Positions 17,975 to 27,211 of a stretch of DNA of 64,000 bases are shown here, piece by piece. The notes beneath the pieces were generated by a model. It worked only from the letters and a program-made list of their open reading frames with translations, made no database searches and had not been told where the DNA came from. Each line of letters begins with the position of its first letter. Position 1 is the stretch's first letter. The stretch is from Vagococcus teuberi (GTDB taxonomy: Bacteria > Bacillota > Bacilli > Lactobacillales > Vagococcaceae), in contig NZ_CP017267.1 of NCBI RefSeq assembly GCF_001870205.1, positions 1,042,501 through 1,106,500 of the forward strand. Reading direction: 5' to 3'. Made by a program: the position numbers and the translations under genes.

Positions 17975-19099
17975 ATGGATCAAGCGAATTATAAAAAATA
18001 TGTTGAAGAAACATTTAATAATGTTAAGAAAGAAAATAAAGAGCTAAAAAAGGTGAATCTTTTGATTGCTGGAAAAAGTGGCGTTGGAAAATCCACACTG
18101 ATTAATACGGTATTTGGTGAAGATTTAGTAAAAACGGGCGTTGGTAAACCTGTTACAGAGGATATTCATTTGATTGAAAAGAAAAATTTTCCTGTTAGAA
18201 TTTATGATACTGTAGGATTTGAAATTAGTAAGATGGGATTTGATATAAAAAGCGTGGTCAAATCACTCAAACGAAATCCTATCCAACAACTAATAAAAAA
18301 AGTTCAAGCAACTGAAACAACAGACGATGATGTCCATGTTGTGTGGTATGTCATTTCTGGATCAGGTGCTAGAATTGAAGAGGCTGAAATATCATTTATC
18401 AAGTGGTTAGTTGATCAAAAGTTACCTGTTATTATTGTATTGACAAAATGCTTTGACCTAAAAGAAGCCACTCTTTTAAAAAATGAAATAGAAAAATTAA
18501 TCGACTCTTCTTTTGATATTATATTAGTGCTAGCTAAGCAAACGGAATATCAAGATATCTTTGGGGTTGAAGAATTAATCGATGCTACTGTTGAACTGTT
18601 ACCTGAAGGGTTACAAGCGTCGTTTATCCATTCACAAGAAGCTTCTATCAAAGTCAAACATAATGAAGCTGTTAAAGTTGTGACCGCTACTATGGCCGCT
18701 AATTTTGGAACGGGATTTGCTCCCATCCCTGGGGCAGATGCTCCGATAATGATGACATCGCAAACAGCGATGATGACTAAAATTACCTCAATTTATGGTA
18801 TTGAGCTTGATAAGCAAAAAATAGAAACAGCTTTAACTAGTATGTTAGGGGTCTATGCTGCAATGATATCAGGAAAATCATTAGCTGGTAATATTGCTAA
18901 ACTAGTACCAGGTGTTGGAACACTTGGTGGAGGCCTTATATCTGGTGGTGTCGGAATGGTTATTACTGGTGCGTTGGGATATGCCTACATAGAATTAATG
19001 GAACTTGTTATTAAAGGACAGGTTGATTTAAGTACTATGACACCTGATGCTTTAACAGACTTATTATTAAAGCTGTTACCAAATTATTTACCGAAATAA
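17975..19099 (+). CDS. GTPase with C-terminal DUF697 membrane-interacting domain
   Basis: 374-aa protein. The N-terminal GTPase domain has P-loop AGKSGVGKST (G1), a conserved DTVGFE (G3) and TKCFD in place of NKxD (G4). The C-terminal third is a DUF697-like hydrophobic domain with GFAPIPGADAP and glycine-rich helices (GVGTLGGGLISGGVGMVITG). Such proteins are thought to be membrane-associated stress or envelope GTPases; the function is not established. AGGAGG precedes the ATG. Probably in operon with the small protein before it. Confidence 0.85.
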   Translation: MDQANYKKYVEETFNNVKKENKELKKVNLLIAGKSGVGKSTLINTVFGEDLVKTGVGKPVTEDIHLIEKKNFPVRIYDTVGFEISKMGFDIKSVVKSLKRNPIQQLIKKVQATETTDDDVHVVWYVISGSGARIEEAEISFIKWLVDQKLPVIIVLTKCFDLKEATLLKNEIEKLIDSSFDIILVLAKQTEYQDIFGVEELIDATVELLPEGLQASFIHSQEASIKVKHNEAVKVVTATMAANFGTGFAPIPGADAPIMMTSQTAMMTKITSIYGIELDKQKIETALTSMLGVYAAMISGKSLAGNIAKLVPGVGTLGGGLISGGVGMVITGALGYAYIELMELVIKGQVDLSTMTPDALTDLLLKLLPNYLPK

Positions 19100-19156
19100 T
19101 ATAATATTTGACTAATTGTTAAGTTGTTTTACAATGGAAAAATGGGAGGTGATTAT

Positions 19157-19552
19157 ATGATAAAAGCCTATAAAGAATATTGGAGTAATATGACAGTCAT
19201 GAATGCTTCATCTACAAGAGCTCAATATTGGTGGCCACAAGTGATTAATTACTTTGTTTTAGCTCTTTACACTGTTCTGACAAGGGCCTACAAGTACATT
19301 GATTTTATGTCTGACGGATCAAGAGTGATAAAAGAATGGAATTCGGTAACGATTGTTTTTGTTGTGCTAACTTTTCTAATTTGGTTAGCTAACTTTACTG
19401 TCAGAGCAAGAAGGTTGCATGACAGAGATCATAGCAATTGGTGGATTTTGTTTTATCTTTTACCTTTTATTGGTAGTTTCATTATTTTGATAACATTGAT
19501 TTTACCAAGCAAACAACAAACTAGATGGCCAATAAATCAATCCGATGTATAG
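19157..19552 (+). CDS. DUF805 family membrane protein
   Basis: 131-aa protein with three to four membrane segments. Conserved DUF805 features are SSTRAQYWWPQV near the N terminus and the RRLHDRDHSNWW loop. The frame is open further upstream, but GGGAGG lies just before the ATG at 19157. The family has no firm function and is often near phage or stress genes. It ends at a strong hairpin. Confidence 0.85.
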   Translation: MIKAYKEYWSNMTVMNASSTRAQYWWPQVINYFVLALYTVLTRAYKYIDFMSDGSRVIKEWNSVTIVFVVLTFLIWLANFTVRARRLHDRDHSNWWILFYLLPFIGSFIILITLILPSKQQTRWPINQSDV

Positions 19553-19555
19553 GAA

Positions 19556-19593
19556 AAAGGACTTAACAAGACATGATTCTTGCTAAGTCCTTT
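19556..19593. terminator. Bidirectional terminator between DUF805 gene and the acetyltransferase
   Basis: AAGGACTTAACAAGA and TCTTGCTAAGTCCTT pair with a single mismatch around a six-base loop. It can serve both convergent genes. Confidence 0.75.
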
Positions 19594-19614
19594 CTTATGA
19601 AATCCAACACGCTA

Positions 19615-20838
19615 TCAAAAATAATCACTAAAGTATGCTTCTTGATCAGGAATGATTCTCTCAAGCGTTCTAAGTGTTTCTTTATCTGTTTTTAATCGCT
19701 CAATACGGTACAGATAAGAGGGACGTTTATAACTCATCAGAAGAGCGGTTAATGTTTGAATATCAATATAGACTGGATTTCCAATGGCTTCGTTGGTTAC
19801 GGTCAATTCATTGTCTTCATCCCACATCAAACTGAACGTATTATTGTTCCATTCGGCAATCGGATCTGTCACGACAAAATGGAAAGGTTTTCCCGTGGTG
19901 ATAAACGGATACTGTTTGATAAATTGTTCGACGTCCACAATGCGTGCCATAAAATACGGTTCAATCAATTCTTTGATCTCACTGTCTTCAAATAAAAAGG
20001 CAATTGGCTCATTTTTATAGGTAGCACCAACAACACGGTCAATCATTGAAAAATGGGCAGACACAAAATTCCAAAGCCCTTTTCTAGCTTCTTGGTTTAA
20101 ATAAAACATCTCTTTGATATGAAACACTTCTTCTGCTATCCAGTAAAAACAAACCCCACAAGGCTCGCCATCTGCGCTATAATAAATAGCGGCTGTCCTT
20201 TCTTCTTCATTTTCCCAACGCCAATATTCTTCCCAGTTTAAATCAGAACGAATCATTGCACCATGGTTTTGTTCAGCAAATGCATCATAGACTTTGTAAA
20301 CATCTTCATGGTCAATATCTTCACGCTCAACATAACCAGGCACGTCAACTGTTTTTGGAAGTTGCGTGTCCTTAATTTCAAATGATATTTTATCGGACAT
20401 AATTTCCCAGCCCTTGCGACGGTAGTAAGGGATATTATAAGGGTAGAGATAAGAAATCCATTGTTTATTATCACGCATTTTATCTAAACCTAATTTAATC
20501 AACTCACTCATTAATCCCATGTTTGTGTATTCTGGGTACGTTCCAACACCAGTCAAACCAGCCATTTCATAAACAGTATCATGTATGTTAACTTCACACG
20601 GATAGATGGCAAGTTGGCTGATCAGTTCATCATCATCTGTAAACCAACCATAAACGTCAGCTTCCCTTAAAACAGGACGTTTGGCACGAATGATTTCTGA
20701 CTCGTCTTCGTAACCACTTTCCTCAATATCCGAGTCAGTGACTTGAAACACATAGCGAAGAAGTTCATTAAATTGTTTCAGGTATTTTAGTTCCACTTTC
20801 TTTAATGTTAAATTCTTATGTGCATCTTTTGGTTCCAT
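19615..20838 (-). CDS. Eis-like GNAT family N-acetyltransferase
   Basis: 407-aa acetyltransferase. It shows the Eis three-part plan: an N-terminal GNAT domain with the acetyl-CoA motif region GLTGVGTYPEYTNMGLMSEL, a second GNAT-like domain, and a C-terminal sterol-carrier-like domain. It ends in DYF, which fits the family's use of the C-terminal carboxylate as the catalytic base. Eis enzymes acetylate amines such as aminoglycosides or lysines; the substrate here is unknown. TTAGGAG precedes the ATG. It is divergent from lepA. Confidence 0.85.
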   Translation of the reverse strand: MEPKDAHKNLTLKKVELKYLKQFNELLRYVFQVTDSDIEESGYEDESEIIRAKRPVLREADVYGWFTDDDELISQLAIYPCEVNIHDTVYEMAGLTGVGTYPEYTNMGLMSELIKLGLDKMRDNKQWISYLYPYNIPYYRRKGWEIMSDKISFEIKDTQLPKTVDVPGYVEREDIDHEDVYKVYDAFAEQNHGAMIRSDLNWEEYWRWENEEERTAAIYYSADGEPCGVCFYWIAEEVFHIKEMFYLNQEARKGLWNFVSAHFSMIDRVVGATYKNEPIAFLFEDSEIKELIEPYFMARIVDVEQFIKQYPFITTGKPFHFVVTDPIAEWNNNTFSLMWDEDNELTVTNEAIGNPVYIDIQTLTALLMSYKRPSYLYRIERLKTDKETLRTLERIIPDQEAYFSDYF

Positions 20839-20913
20839 ATATCTTTCTCCTAATGTTTAATAATTTTTTATATCAAACATATTTTGAAAATACTTTAAAA
20901 ACACTCAAAAGAT

Positions 20914-20922
20914 TGGTATAAT
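20914..20922 (+). promoter_or_regulatory. Extended -10 promoter of lepA
   Basis: TGG-TATAAT ends at 20922, on top of an upstream in-frame TTG. This shows the upstream TTG is not the start of lepA. Confidence 0.55.
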
Positions 20923-20957
20923 TGAAAATGCTGATTAATAGAAAGTGGGAGATAACG

Positions 20958-22796
20958 ATGAATTTTGATGAAATGAAAAAGAGACAAGAATCTATTCGGA
21001 ATTTCTCCATCATAGCACATATTGACCATGGAAAATCAACACTGGCTGACCGTATTTTACAACAGACAGAAACAGTTTCTGATCGTGAAATGCAAGAGCA
21101 GTTACTTGATTCAATGGACTTGGAAAGAGAACGCGGTATTACCATTAAACTAAATGCCGTTGAGTTAACTTATAATGCGAAAGATGGAAAAGAATATATT
21201 TTTCACCTAATTGATACACCAGGACACGTCGATTTTACTTATGAAGTGTCACGTAGTTTAGCCGCTTGTGAGGGGGCTGTACTTGTGGTGGATGCTGCGC
21301 AAGGTATTGAAGCTCAAACGTTAGCAAACGTGTATTTAGCGGTTGATAATGATTTAGAAATTTTACCAGTTATTAATAAAATAGATTTACCAGCAGCCGA
21401 TCCAGAGCGTGTGAGAAAAGAAATCGAAGACGTGATTGGGATTGATGCAAGTGAAGCAGTTTTAGCAAGTGCAAAAGCTGGAATTGGGATTGAAGATATT
21501 CTAGAACAAATCGTTGAATATGTTCCAGCGCCCGATGGTGACTTGAACGCGCCACTAAAAGCACTGATTTTTGACTCAGTTTATGATTCATATCGTGGGG
21601 TTGTATTAAATATTCGTGTCTTTGATGGGGTCGTAAAACCAGGAGATACGATTCAATTAATGAATAACGGCGTACAATACGAAGTAAGTGAAGTTGGAAT
21701 CTTCTCGCCAAAAGCTGTTCCAAGAGATTTCTTGATGGTAGGGGACGTTGGTTACTTAACTGCAAGTATTAAAAATATTCAAGATACACAAGTTGGGGAT
21801 ACGATTACATTAGCGGATAATCCAGCGAGCGAGCCATTAGATGGCTACCGTAAAATGAATCCAATGGTTTATTGTGGGTTGTATCCAATTGATACATCAA
21901 AATACAATGACTTACGCGAAGCACTTGAACGTCTGCAATTAAATGACTCTGCTCTTGATTTTGAGCCAGAAACGTCTCAAGCATTAGGATTTGGCTTCCG
22001 TTGTGGGTTCTTAGGACTACTACATATGGACGTTATCCAAGAGCGTTTAGAACGTGAATTTAATTTAGACTTGATTACAACGGCACCGTCAGTTATTTAT
22101 CATGTGAATCTAACTGATGGTTCACAAATTATTGTCGACAACCCGGCAGAATTCCCAGAGCCGGGCGTGATTGATAGTGTGGAAGAGCCTTATGTTAAAG
22201 CACAAATAATGGTACCAAATGATTATGTTGGGGCTGTCATGGACATTTCTCAACGTAAACGTGGTGAGTTTGTGACGATGGATTATTTAGATGATTACCG
22301 TGTAAATATCGTCTACAATATTCCATTATCTGAGATTGTCTTTGACTTCTTTGACAAATTAAAATCAGGGACAAAAGGCTATGCCTCACTTGATTATGAA
22401 TTGATTGGTTATCGAACAAGTAACTTAGTTAAGATGGACATTTTACTAAATGCTGAAAAAGTTGATGCCTTGAGCTTTATCGTGCACAAAGACTTTGCAT
22501 ATGAACGTGGGAAAGCCATCGTTGAAAAACTACGCAAGTTAATTCCAAGACAACAATTTGAGGTGCCTATCCAAGCTGCCATTGGTGCAAAGATTGTTTC
22601 TCGTACCGATATTAAAGCCTTACGTAAAAATGTATTGGCGAAATGTTATGGTGGGGACGTCTCTCGTAAACGTAAATTACTGGAAAAACAAAAAGAAGGT
22701 AAAAAACGGATGAAACAAATCGGATCAGTTGAAGTCCCACAAGAAGCCTTCATGGCCGTTCTTAAAATGGACGATGACGAGCCGAAGAAGAAATAA
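20958..22796 (+). CDS. lepA: Elongation factor 4 (LepA)
   Basis: Ribosome-associated GTPase that back-translocates or remodels stalled ribosomes. 612 aa from the ATG at 20958, chosen because GGGAG lies six bases before it and because the promoter covers the upstream TTG. G1 [10 protein letters not shown]3 DTPGHVDF and G4 NKIDLP are intact, and the LepA-specific C-terminal region includes [21 protein letters not shown]. An IS1182-family element begins 11 bases after its stop, probably separating it from its original downstream neighbour. Confidence 0.97.
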   Translation: MNFDEMKKRQESIRNFSIIAHIDHGKSTLADRILQQTETVSDREMQEQLLDSMDLERERGITIKLNAVELTYNAKDGKEYIFHLIDTPGHVDFTYEVSRSLAACEGAVLVVDAAQGIEAQTLANVYLAVDNDLEILPVINKIDLPAADPERVRKEIEDVIGIDASEAVLASAKAGIGIEDILEQIVEYVPAPDGDLNAPLKALIFDSVYDSYRGVVLNIRVFDGVVKPGDTIQLMNNGVQYEVSEVGIFSPKAVPRDFLMVGDVGYLTASIKNIQDTQVGDTITLADNPASEPLDGYRKMNPMVYCGLYPIDTSKYNDLREALERLQLNDSALDFEPETSQALGFGFRCGFLGLLHMDVIQERLEREFNLDLITTAPSVIYHVNLTDGSQIIVDNPAEFPEPGVIDSVEEPYVKAQIMVPNDYVGAVMDISQRKRGEFVTMDYLDDYRVNIVYNIPLSEIVFDFFDKLKSGTKGYASLDYELIGYRTSNLVKMDILLNAEKVDALSFIVHKDFAYERGKAIVEKLRKLIPRQQFEVPIQAAIGAKIVSRTDIKALRKNVLAKCYGGDVSRKRKLLEKQKEGKKRMKQIGSVEVPQEAFMAVLKMDDDEPKKK

Positions 22797-24470
22797 TAAC
22801 TTCAAACGAGGCTGACCCAAAAGTCTCTTTACAGAAAACAAGCATTCCAAAATGAAACCTCTCATTTCAGAATGCTTGTTTTTTCGTGATTTCTTACTAA
22901 TATCCTTCCTATTTTTTCTCAGTTTTCTTAAATTTAGTGCCATTAACGCAAATCCCAGCTCCTGTGAAATCTTATCTTTTCCTCTTACAGAGAATCGATT
23001 GAATGCCAAATTAGCCTTCAGATTTCCAAAGGCTGGTTCAACATCTATTTTTCTTTGACGATATATTTCTCCTGTGACATCCTCTTTCAAAAGCTCTCTT
23101 ACGTGAGCTTTAAAATATTCCCAATTCCCATTTCTTTGAATCACTCGATTTTTACTACTCTTCGCACGAGTACATAATGCTCTAACTGGGCAATTTAAAC
23201 AAGACTCACATTCATATATTTTAAGTTGTCTTTTGAATCCAGATTTATCCGTTCGAGTAGAGTAATTTCTAAATTTGACTTCTCGATTATTCGGGCAAAT
23301 ATAAGTATCTGCCAATTCATTATAAATCCAGTTATCTGGAATGAATGGATTTTGTTTATATTTTTTAGTGTGTTCTTTCTGATACATTGTATAAGTAATT
23401 AATGGAGTTCTTTCAAAATCATCTAAAATTGCTTGATAGTTTTCTTCACTACCATAACCTGCGTCAGCCACAATGTATTTAGGTAAGTCAAAATAAGATT
23501 TCTTGATAGTATCTAAGAAGGAAATCATTGTTTTAAAATCCGTTGGATTTGAAAATGTTTCATATGCTAAAACGTATTGATGATTGGTTGCAATTTGAAC
23601 GTTATATCCAGGTTTTAACTGACCATTCATCATGTGGTCATCTTTCATTCTCATAAAAGTGGCATCATGATCTGTTTTAGAGTAGCTATTTCTACCGTTA
23701 TAAATATCATGTTGTTCTTTATATTTTTGCTTTCTATAGATAAAGTCAGAAAAAGCTTTCAATGCTTTTTTAGGCTCTTTACGCTCAGAACGAAGTTCTT
23801 TTCTCTCTTGAACATCTGAAGTATTTTCAATTTTAGTGCTTAAATCACTTACTTTCATTTCCAACTCATCAATGATTTGTTTTAAATTTCCTGTGTTTAA
23901 CTCATCATCTTCTGAACAAATAGATGGAATAATTTGCTCTTCTACAAGTTGTTGATAATAGGACTTTGACTTTTCTCTCAAAGATTCTTCATAACGTTGT
24001 GTACTCTTTTTCCAAACGAAGGTATATTTATTTGCGTTGGCTTCTAACTTTGTTCCATCAATAAAAATAGCTTCTTCATCAATTAATTGTTGAGAAACAA
24101 GCTGATTTCTAAATTGAATAAAACATTCTTGAAGTATCGGTTGAACCAGTGGGTTCACTCTGAATCGATTAATTGTTCTGAAGTTAGGTGTCTGTGATTG
24201 CGTTAACCACATGGCACGAATGCTATCTTTAGACATAGCTTCTATCTTTCTGCCTGAAAAAATAGATTGAGTGTAGCCACACAGAATAAGCTTCAACATC
24301 ATTTTTGGATGATAAGACGAAGTTCCCATTCGATGCTCAAAAACTGAGAACACATCCACAGGGATGCTTTCTACTAACTCATCAATCGCAAAAGCGATAT
24401 CATTTTCTTCTAAATAAATATCTAAATTCAGTGATAAAGTAACCTGTTTCGTGTTATAATTCTTATACAT
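22725..24470 (-). CDS. IS1182-family DDE transposase
   Basis: 581 aa counted to the first stop. N-terminal DUF772 region ([18 protein letters not shown]), then the DDE domain with [13 protein letters not shown] (Asp), [12 protein letters not shown] (Asp) and [11 protein letters not shown] (Glu), and a cysteine cluster ([13 protein letters not shown]). The ATG at 24470 has AAGGAG well placed; the GTG three codons earlier abuts it. The frame has no stop inside the element: it crosses the terminal repeat and ends at 22725 inside lepA antisense, so the last 28 or so residues are host-derived. Confidence 0.88.
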   Translation of the reverse strand: MYKNYNTKQVTLSLNLDIYLEENDIAFAIDELVESIPVDVFSVFEHRMGTSSYHPKMMLKLILCGYTQSIFSGRKIEAMSKDSIRAMWLTQSQTPNFRTINRFRVNPLVQPILQECFIQFRNQLVSQQLIDEEAIFIDGTKLEANANKYTFVWKKSTQRYEESLREKSKSYYQQLVEEQIIPSICSEDDELNTGNLKQIIDELEMKVSDLSTKIENTSDVQERKELRSERKEPKKALKAFSDFIYRKQKYKEQHDIYNGRNSYSKTDHDATFMRMKDDHMMNGQLKPGYNVQIATNHQYVLAYETFSNPTDFKTMISFLDTIKKSYFDLPKYIVADAGYGSEENYQAILDDFERTPLITYTMYQKEHTKKYKQNPFIPDNWIYNELADTYICPNNREVKFRNYSTRTDKSGFKRQLKIYECESCLNCPVRALCTRAKSSKNRVIQRNGNWEYFKAHVRELLKEDVTGEIYRQRKIDVEPAFGNLKANLAFNRFSVRGKDKISQELGFALMALNLRKLRKNRKDISKKSRKNKHSEMRGFILECLFSVKRLLGQPRLKLLFLLRLVIVHFKNGHEGFLWDFN

Positions 24471-24606
24471 AAATAGCACTCCTTTTTAGTTGGTTTCGTC
24501 ACTTTAATTATATAGGATAGTGCTATTTTTTACGTCAAAAAAGGAAGAAAATCGAAAAAAGATTTTCTTCCTTTTAGTTTATTCTAGAGACATTTGGGTC
24601 AGCCTC
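22808..24606 (-). mobile_element. IS1182-family insertion sequence
   Basis: 1799-bp element bounded by inverted repeats starting GAGGCTGACCCAAA at 22808 and ending with its complement at 24606; the outer 21 bases match at 20 positions. It carries one transposase gene on the minus strand. Hairpins with T or A runs lie just inside both ends (22837-22884 and 24540-24574), which would insulate the transposase from outside transcription. I see no target-site duplication in the flanks. Confidence 0.9.
22837..22884 (+). terminator. Terminator-like hairpin inside the left IS end
   Basis: AACAAGCATTC (22837-22847) pairs with GAATGCTTGTT (22870-22880), followed by a T run on the + strand. Inserted after lepA, it can now end lepA transcripts. 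Confidence 0.7.
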
Positions 24607-24646
24607 TTTTTTATATTCAAATGCTTTCTTATTGATAGAAATCATC

Positions 24647-24691
24647 TAATGTGATATATTTGTATCGTAAAGATATAAATATATCACATTA
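24647..24691. promoter_or_regulatory. 45-nt near-perfect palindrome before the membrane protein/Xre pair
   Basis: Twenty-base arms (24647-24666 and 24672-24691) match at 19 of 20 positions around the loop GTAAA. The right arm runs into the AGGAGG ribosome site of the next gene. It may be the operator of the downstream Xre repressor, an RNA hairpin controlling translation, or both. Confidence 0.6.
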
Positions 24692-24704
24692 GGAGGAGAA
24701 AGAA

Positions 24705-25070
24705 ATGAAGAAAGAACTAACAAATAAAAGTTGGTTAATTGGTTTTTTAGGCTGTATAGGTGTATTAGGGGTTAAGGGAGAACCAAACTTCTTACTGTTC
24801 TTTTCATTTTTTTCAGGGTTTCAATATATTTGGCTATACAAATTAGGGACAATGTATGATGAAAGACTGATCGCAAATAAAAACAAAGCAGCAGGGATTG
24901 CTCTAAAAATAGCTTTAATATTTGGATTAATTTCGAATTTAGCAATCAGTTTTTTATTTACTGATTACGAAATTCTATATAGATGGACTCTTGGAATCTT
25001 TTCATTTACCTTTGCTATTGGTCTAAATAGTTGGGCTTATCTCACTTATAAGTATGATAAGGAGGACTAA
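24705..25070 (+). CDS. Small membrane protein, partner of an Xre regulator
   Basis: 121 aa with about four hydrophobic segments and no lipobox; resembles the DUF3796-like membrane proteins commonly paired with a small Xre gene. The AGGAGGAG site is excellent. Its stop overlaps the start region of the HTH gene (TAATGATG), so translation is coupled. The role is unknown; such pairs are often proposed to sense membrane stress, which is inference. Confidence 0.65.
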   Translation: MKKELTNKSWLIGFLGCIGVLGVKGEPNFLLFFSFFSGFQYIWLYKLGTMYDERLIANKNKAAGIALKIALIFGLISNLAISFLFTDYEILYRWTLGIFSFTFAIGLNSWAYLTYKYDKED

Positions 25071-25072
25071 TG

Positions 25073-25276
25073 ATGGCATCTTTTGAGTCACATGTGAAAA
25101 AATACCGCCTATTAAAAGACATGACACAAGATGAATTAGCAACAGCTGTTGGCATACGCCGGGAAACGATAGGAAGGCTAGAGCAAGCAAAGTACAACCC
25201 ATCTCTTGAACTCGCTGTTAATATTTCAAGAGTCTTAGATGTTCCAATCGAAACATTATTTGAATTTGACAGATAA
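25073..25276 (+). CDS. Xre-family transcriptional regulator
   Basis: 67-68 aa, a single helix-turn-helix domain: YRLLKDMTQDELATAVGIRRETIGRLEQAKYNPS contains both helices and the typical RxTIxxLExGxxNPS recognition pattern, then LDVPIETLF. The ATG at 25070 overlaps the upstream stop; the ATG at 25073 is seven bases after AGGAGG. It probably binds the palindrome at 24647-24691. Confidence 0.88.
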   Translation: MASFESHVKKYRLLKDMTQDELATAVGIRRETIGRLEQAKYNPSLELAVNISRVLDVPIETLFEFDR

Positions 25277-25289
25277 AAAGTTTTATCAA

Positions 25290-25336
25290 AAAAACACCTT
25301 TCCTTTTGGTCTTATATCAAAAGGGAAGGTGTTTTT
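25290..25336. terminator. Bidirectional terminator
   Basis: 19-bp stem (25290-25308 with 25318-25336) with one G-T pair, A run on the left and T run on the right. It serves the Xre gene and the convergent gene at 25335. Confidence 0.9.
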
Positions 25337-25856
25337 AGTTAACTAAGTGGTACTCTCTGGGTGATGTGCCATCATTATAGTCAATTATCATTTTTTCATT
25401 TGTGATGACATGTATCTGAGCAGCTTCACCCCCGATTGTGATATATAAAGTATCACTCATCGCATTATAGGAATCAATTTTCACATCTAATTGTCTTGGC
25501 TCACTTAGCCCCGCGGTTGTTGCTGACCAAGAACTATCTTCATGAATCATTAGAAAACTATCTGTTGCTGGTACTGCCCATTTACCTTGTAAAGAAATCA
25601 TTTTGTTTAAGGCAATATCTTTTTGACTCATTGAGTCCTCGGAGTGTTGTGACTCATAGGTAATAGAAGAAACGTTGGTACTAACAGCTGTTTCCTTTAT
25701 CGATGAAAGGATACTACTGTTTAATGTTGACGAAAAAGGAGACCTTTCCTTTGTTGTGTCACTTTTTTCTCTATTTTGTGTTCCTAAAAAATACCCACCA
25801 CCAGCAAAAATAATCACCACTAAAATGACAATCACAATATCTCGTTTATCTTTCAT
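25335..25856 (-). CDS. Membrane-anchored extracellular protein of unknown function
   Basis: 173 aa. An N-terminal basic segment and one membrane helix (IVIVILVVIIFAGGGYFLG) are followed by a Ser/Thr-rich linker (about residues 30-75) and a small globular C-terminal domain starting near LQGKWAVPATDSF. No lipobox. TTGGAGG precedes the ATG at 25856; the upstream in-frame TTG overlaps that ribosome site. I do not recognise the domain; the LQGKW start recalls lipocalin-like folds, only weakly. Confidence 0.65.
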   Translation of the reverse strand: MKDKRDIVIVILVVIIFAGGGYFLGTQNREKSDTTKERSPFSSTLNSSILSSIKETAVSTNVSSITYESQHSEDSMSQKDIALNKMISLQGKWAVPATDSFLMIHEDSSWSATTAGLSEPRQLDVKIDSYNAMSDTLYITIGGEAAQIHVITNEKMIIDYNDGTSPREYHLVN

Positions 25857-25985
25857 GTTATCCTCCAATATGACATGACTAGTTAGATTATCATTATATC
25901 ATTAAGTATGATGTCAATGTTTACATTATCTGTTTTTTATTAGATTAACTATTTTATTATGTTAAATAATTATAAGTAAACATTA

Positions 25986-26385
25986 ATGAGAATCGTTTTA
26001 TTTTTTTCTATAATCATCGATTTAAACTCTTTCTTTGTGAAGGGACATGAATATTTATCTGATAGTTCAGATTTTTTAATACAGAAAGAGTTACCTAAAA
26101 AAGCGTTATTTATTGGTGCTGGGATTATCTCTTTTGCTTTTACGACAATTGCTAAAGCATTTGGATGCGACGTCACCGTGTTGCAGCATGATGAATTAGT
26201 TTTGAAAAATTTTGATCAGGAATTCGTCAGTGTATTGATTGAAATAAATAAAAAACGTGGTGTGTCTTTTTTCTTTAATGATGAAATTGAACGGATATCA
26301 TCATACTCTTCAATTAGATAAAGCAGGGATTCTAGTAGATTCAAATGCTTATACATCAAAAAAATGGCAAGCATTAAAAAATTAA
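25986..26385 (+). pseudogene. FAD/NAD(P)-dependent disulfide reductase remnant
   Basis: The frame reads DFLIQKELPKKALFIGAGIISFAFTTIAKAFG then VTVLQHDELVLKNFDQEF, clearly the NAD-binding (second GxGxxS) region of a glutathione-reductase-family protein. The N-terminal FAD domain and the C-terminal half are missing. After the stop at 26319-26321 a shifted frame continues with TLQLDKAGILVDSNAYTS to TAA at 26383, which is the next part of the same fold. The gene is deleted and frameshifted. Confidence 0.7.
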
Positions 26386-26490
26386 AATAACTTTATTTTT
26401 TGGCAATTCCATCATGAGTGATTACCTATTTTTATTGTTCATTTTATAAAGTTATGATACGTTTAATCAAACTAAAAAAGAGGTGTTAGA

Positions 26491-26910
26491 ATGAAAAAAA
26501 TAATAAGAGTAATTGTGATGTTGATTACAGGAGCCATCTTGTCTACTAATTTTTTCGAAAAATCATTACATGTCAAACCAGTTGATGGTCAACCTAATTG
26601 GTATCTGTGGCTTTATCTACTAGGAATGGTCTTCATTATGGAAGGACTACTTTTAGGGGCAAAAGAATTAATTAGGTATTTATCACGAAAAACAACCTTT
26701 CCTTTTTATCAGTCTCTCACTTATTTTGTACTTGGAGGCGCTACTTTTTTTGCCACTTACAATGGACTCATGCAAGTGGCATTACTGCATTTCTTAATTG
26801 ATCCTTATTTTCTGTTGTTTCTTTTTAGCTTAGCTACTTTAGCATGGGCACTGGTATTACTGATTAATGAGTTGTTTTCACTCTATAAAAATAGACAAAC
26901 AAAACATTAA
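26491..26910 (+). CDS. Small integral membrane protein, unknown function
   Basis: 139 aa with four predicted membrane segments and a basic C-terminal tail (LYKNRQTKH). A good AGAGGTG precedes the ATG. No family recognised. It stands alone between two remnants and may be an accessory gene. Confidence 0.6.
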   Translation: MKKIIRVIVMLITGAILSTNFFEKSLHVKPVDGQPNWYLWLYLLGMVFIMEGLLLGAKELIRYLSRKTTFPFYQSLTYFVLGGATFFATYNGLMQVALLHFLIDPYFLLFLFSLATLAWALVLLINELFSLYKNRQTKH

Positions 26911-27117
26911 AGTTTATCACTTCGTCCCATAGAAAGTCATCCTCTAACAAGATAGACTGTTATGAGCTACATGATTCATTGACATTTAGAAAATATCTAA
27001 TCACCTTAATGGGATTGATAGCAATTGTATTGGGTTATTATGGTGACTATGATGCGAAAACCATTTATCATTCATTGTAAAAAATCGTTTCAATTAATTT
27101 TTAACTAGTTTAATATA
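26911..27117 (+). other. Gene-poor stretch with a short coding relic
   Basis: A frame without a good start runs to TAA at 27078-27080; its end (MGLIAIVLGYYGDYDAKTIYHSL from ATG 27009, about 23 residues) reads like the hydrophobic end of a lost protein. No terminator hairpin or RNA gene is seen here. Confidence 0.3.
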
Positions 27118-27195
27118 AATTAACATAAAAAATAGTTTAGTCATATCAATCCTTTTTAATTAACATAAAATACCATTTAGTGGTATCCTAGTACC
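27118..27195 (+). promoter_or_regulatory. Repeats upstream of copB, candidate metal-response operator
   Basis: Two direct repeats beginning AATTAACATAAAA lie 40 bases apart (27118-27141 and 27158-27181). The second runs into overlapping palindromes TACCA-TTTAG-TGGTA (27171-27185) and GGTA-TCCTAG-TACC (27182-27195) just before the AAAGGAGG of copB. The CopY box TACAnnTGTA is absent, so a different regulator is implied. Confidence 0.4.
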
Positions 27196-27211
27196 AAAAG
27201 GAGGTTTTGTC

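Noticed and set aside
22797-24615. Target-site duplication of the IS1182 element
   Set aside because: The flanking bases on the two sides do not match; none is claimed.
27118-27211. CopY box before copB
   Set aside because: No TACAnnTGTA sequence present.
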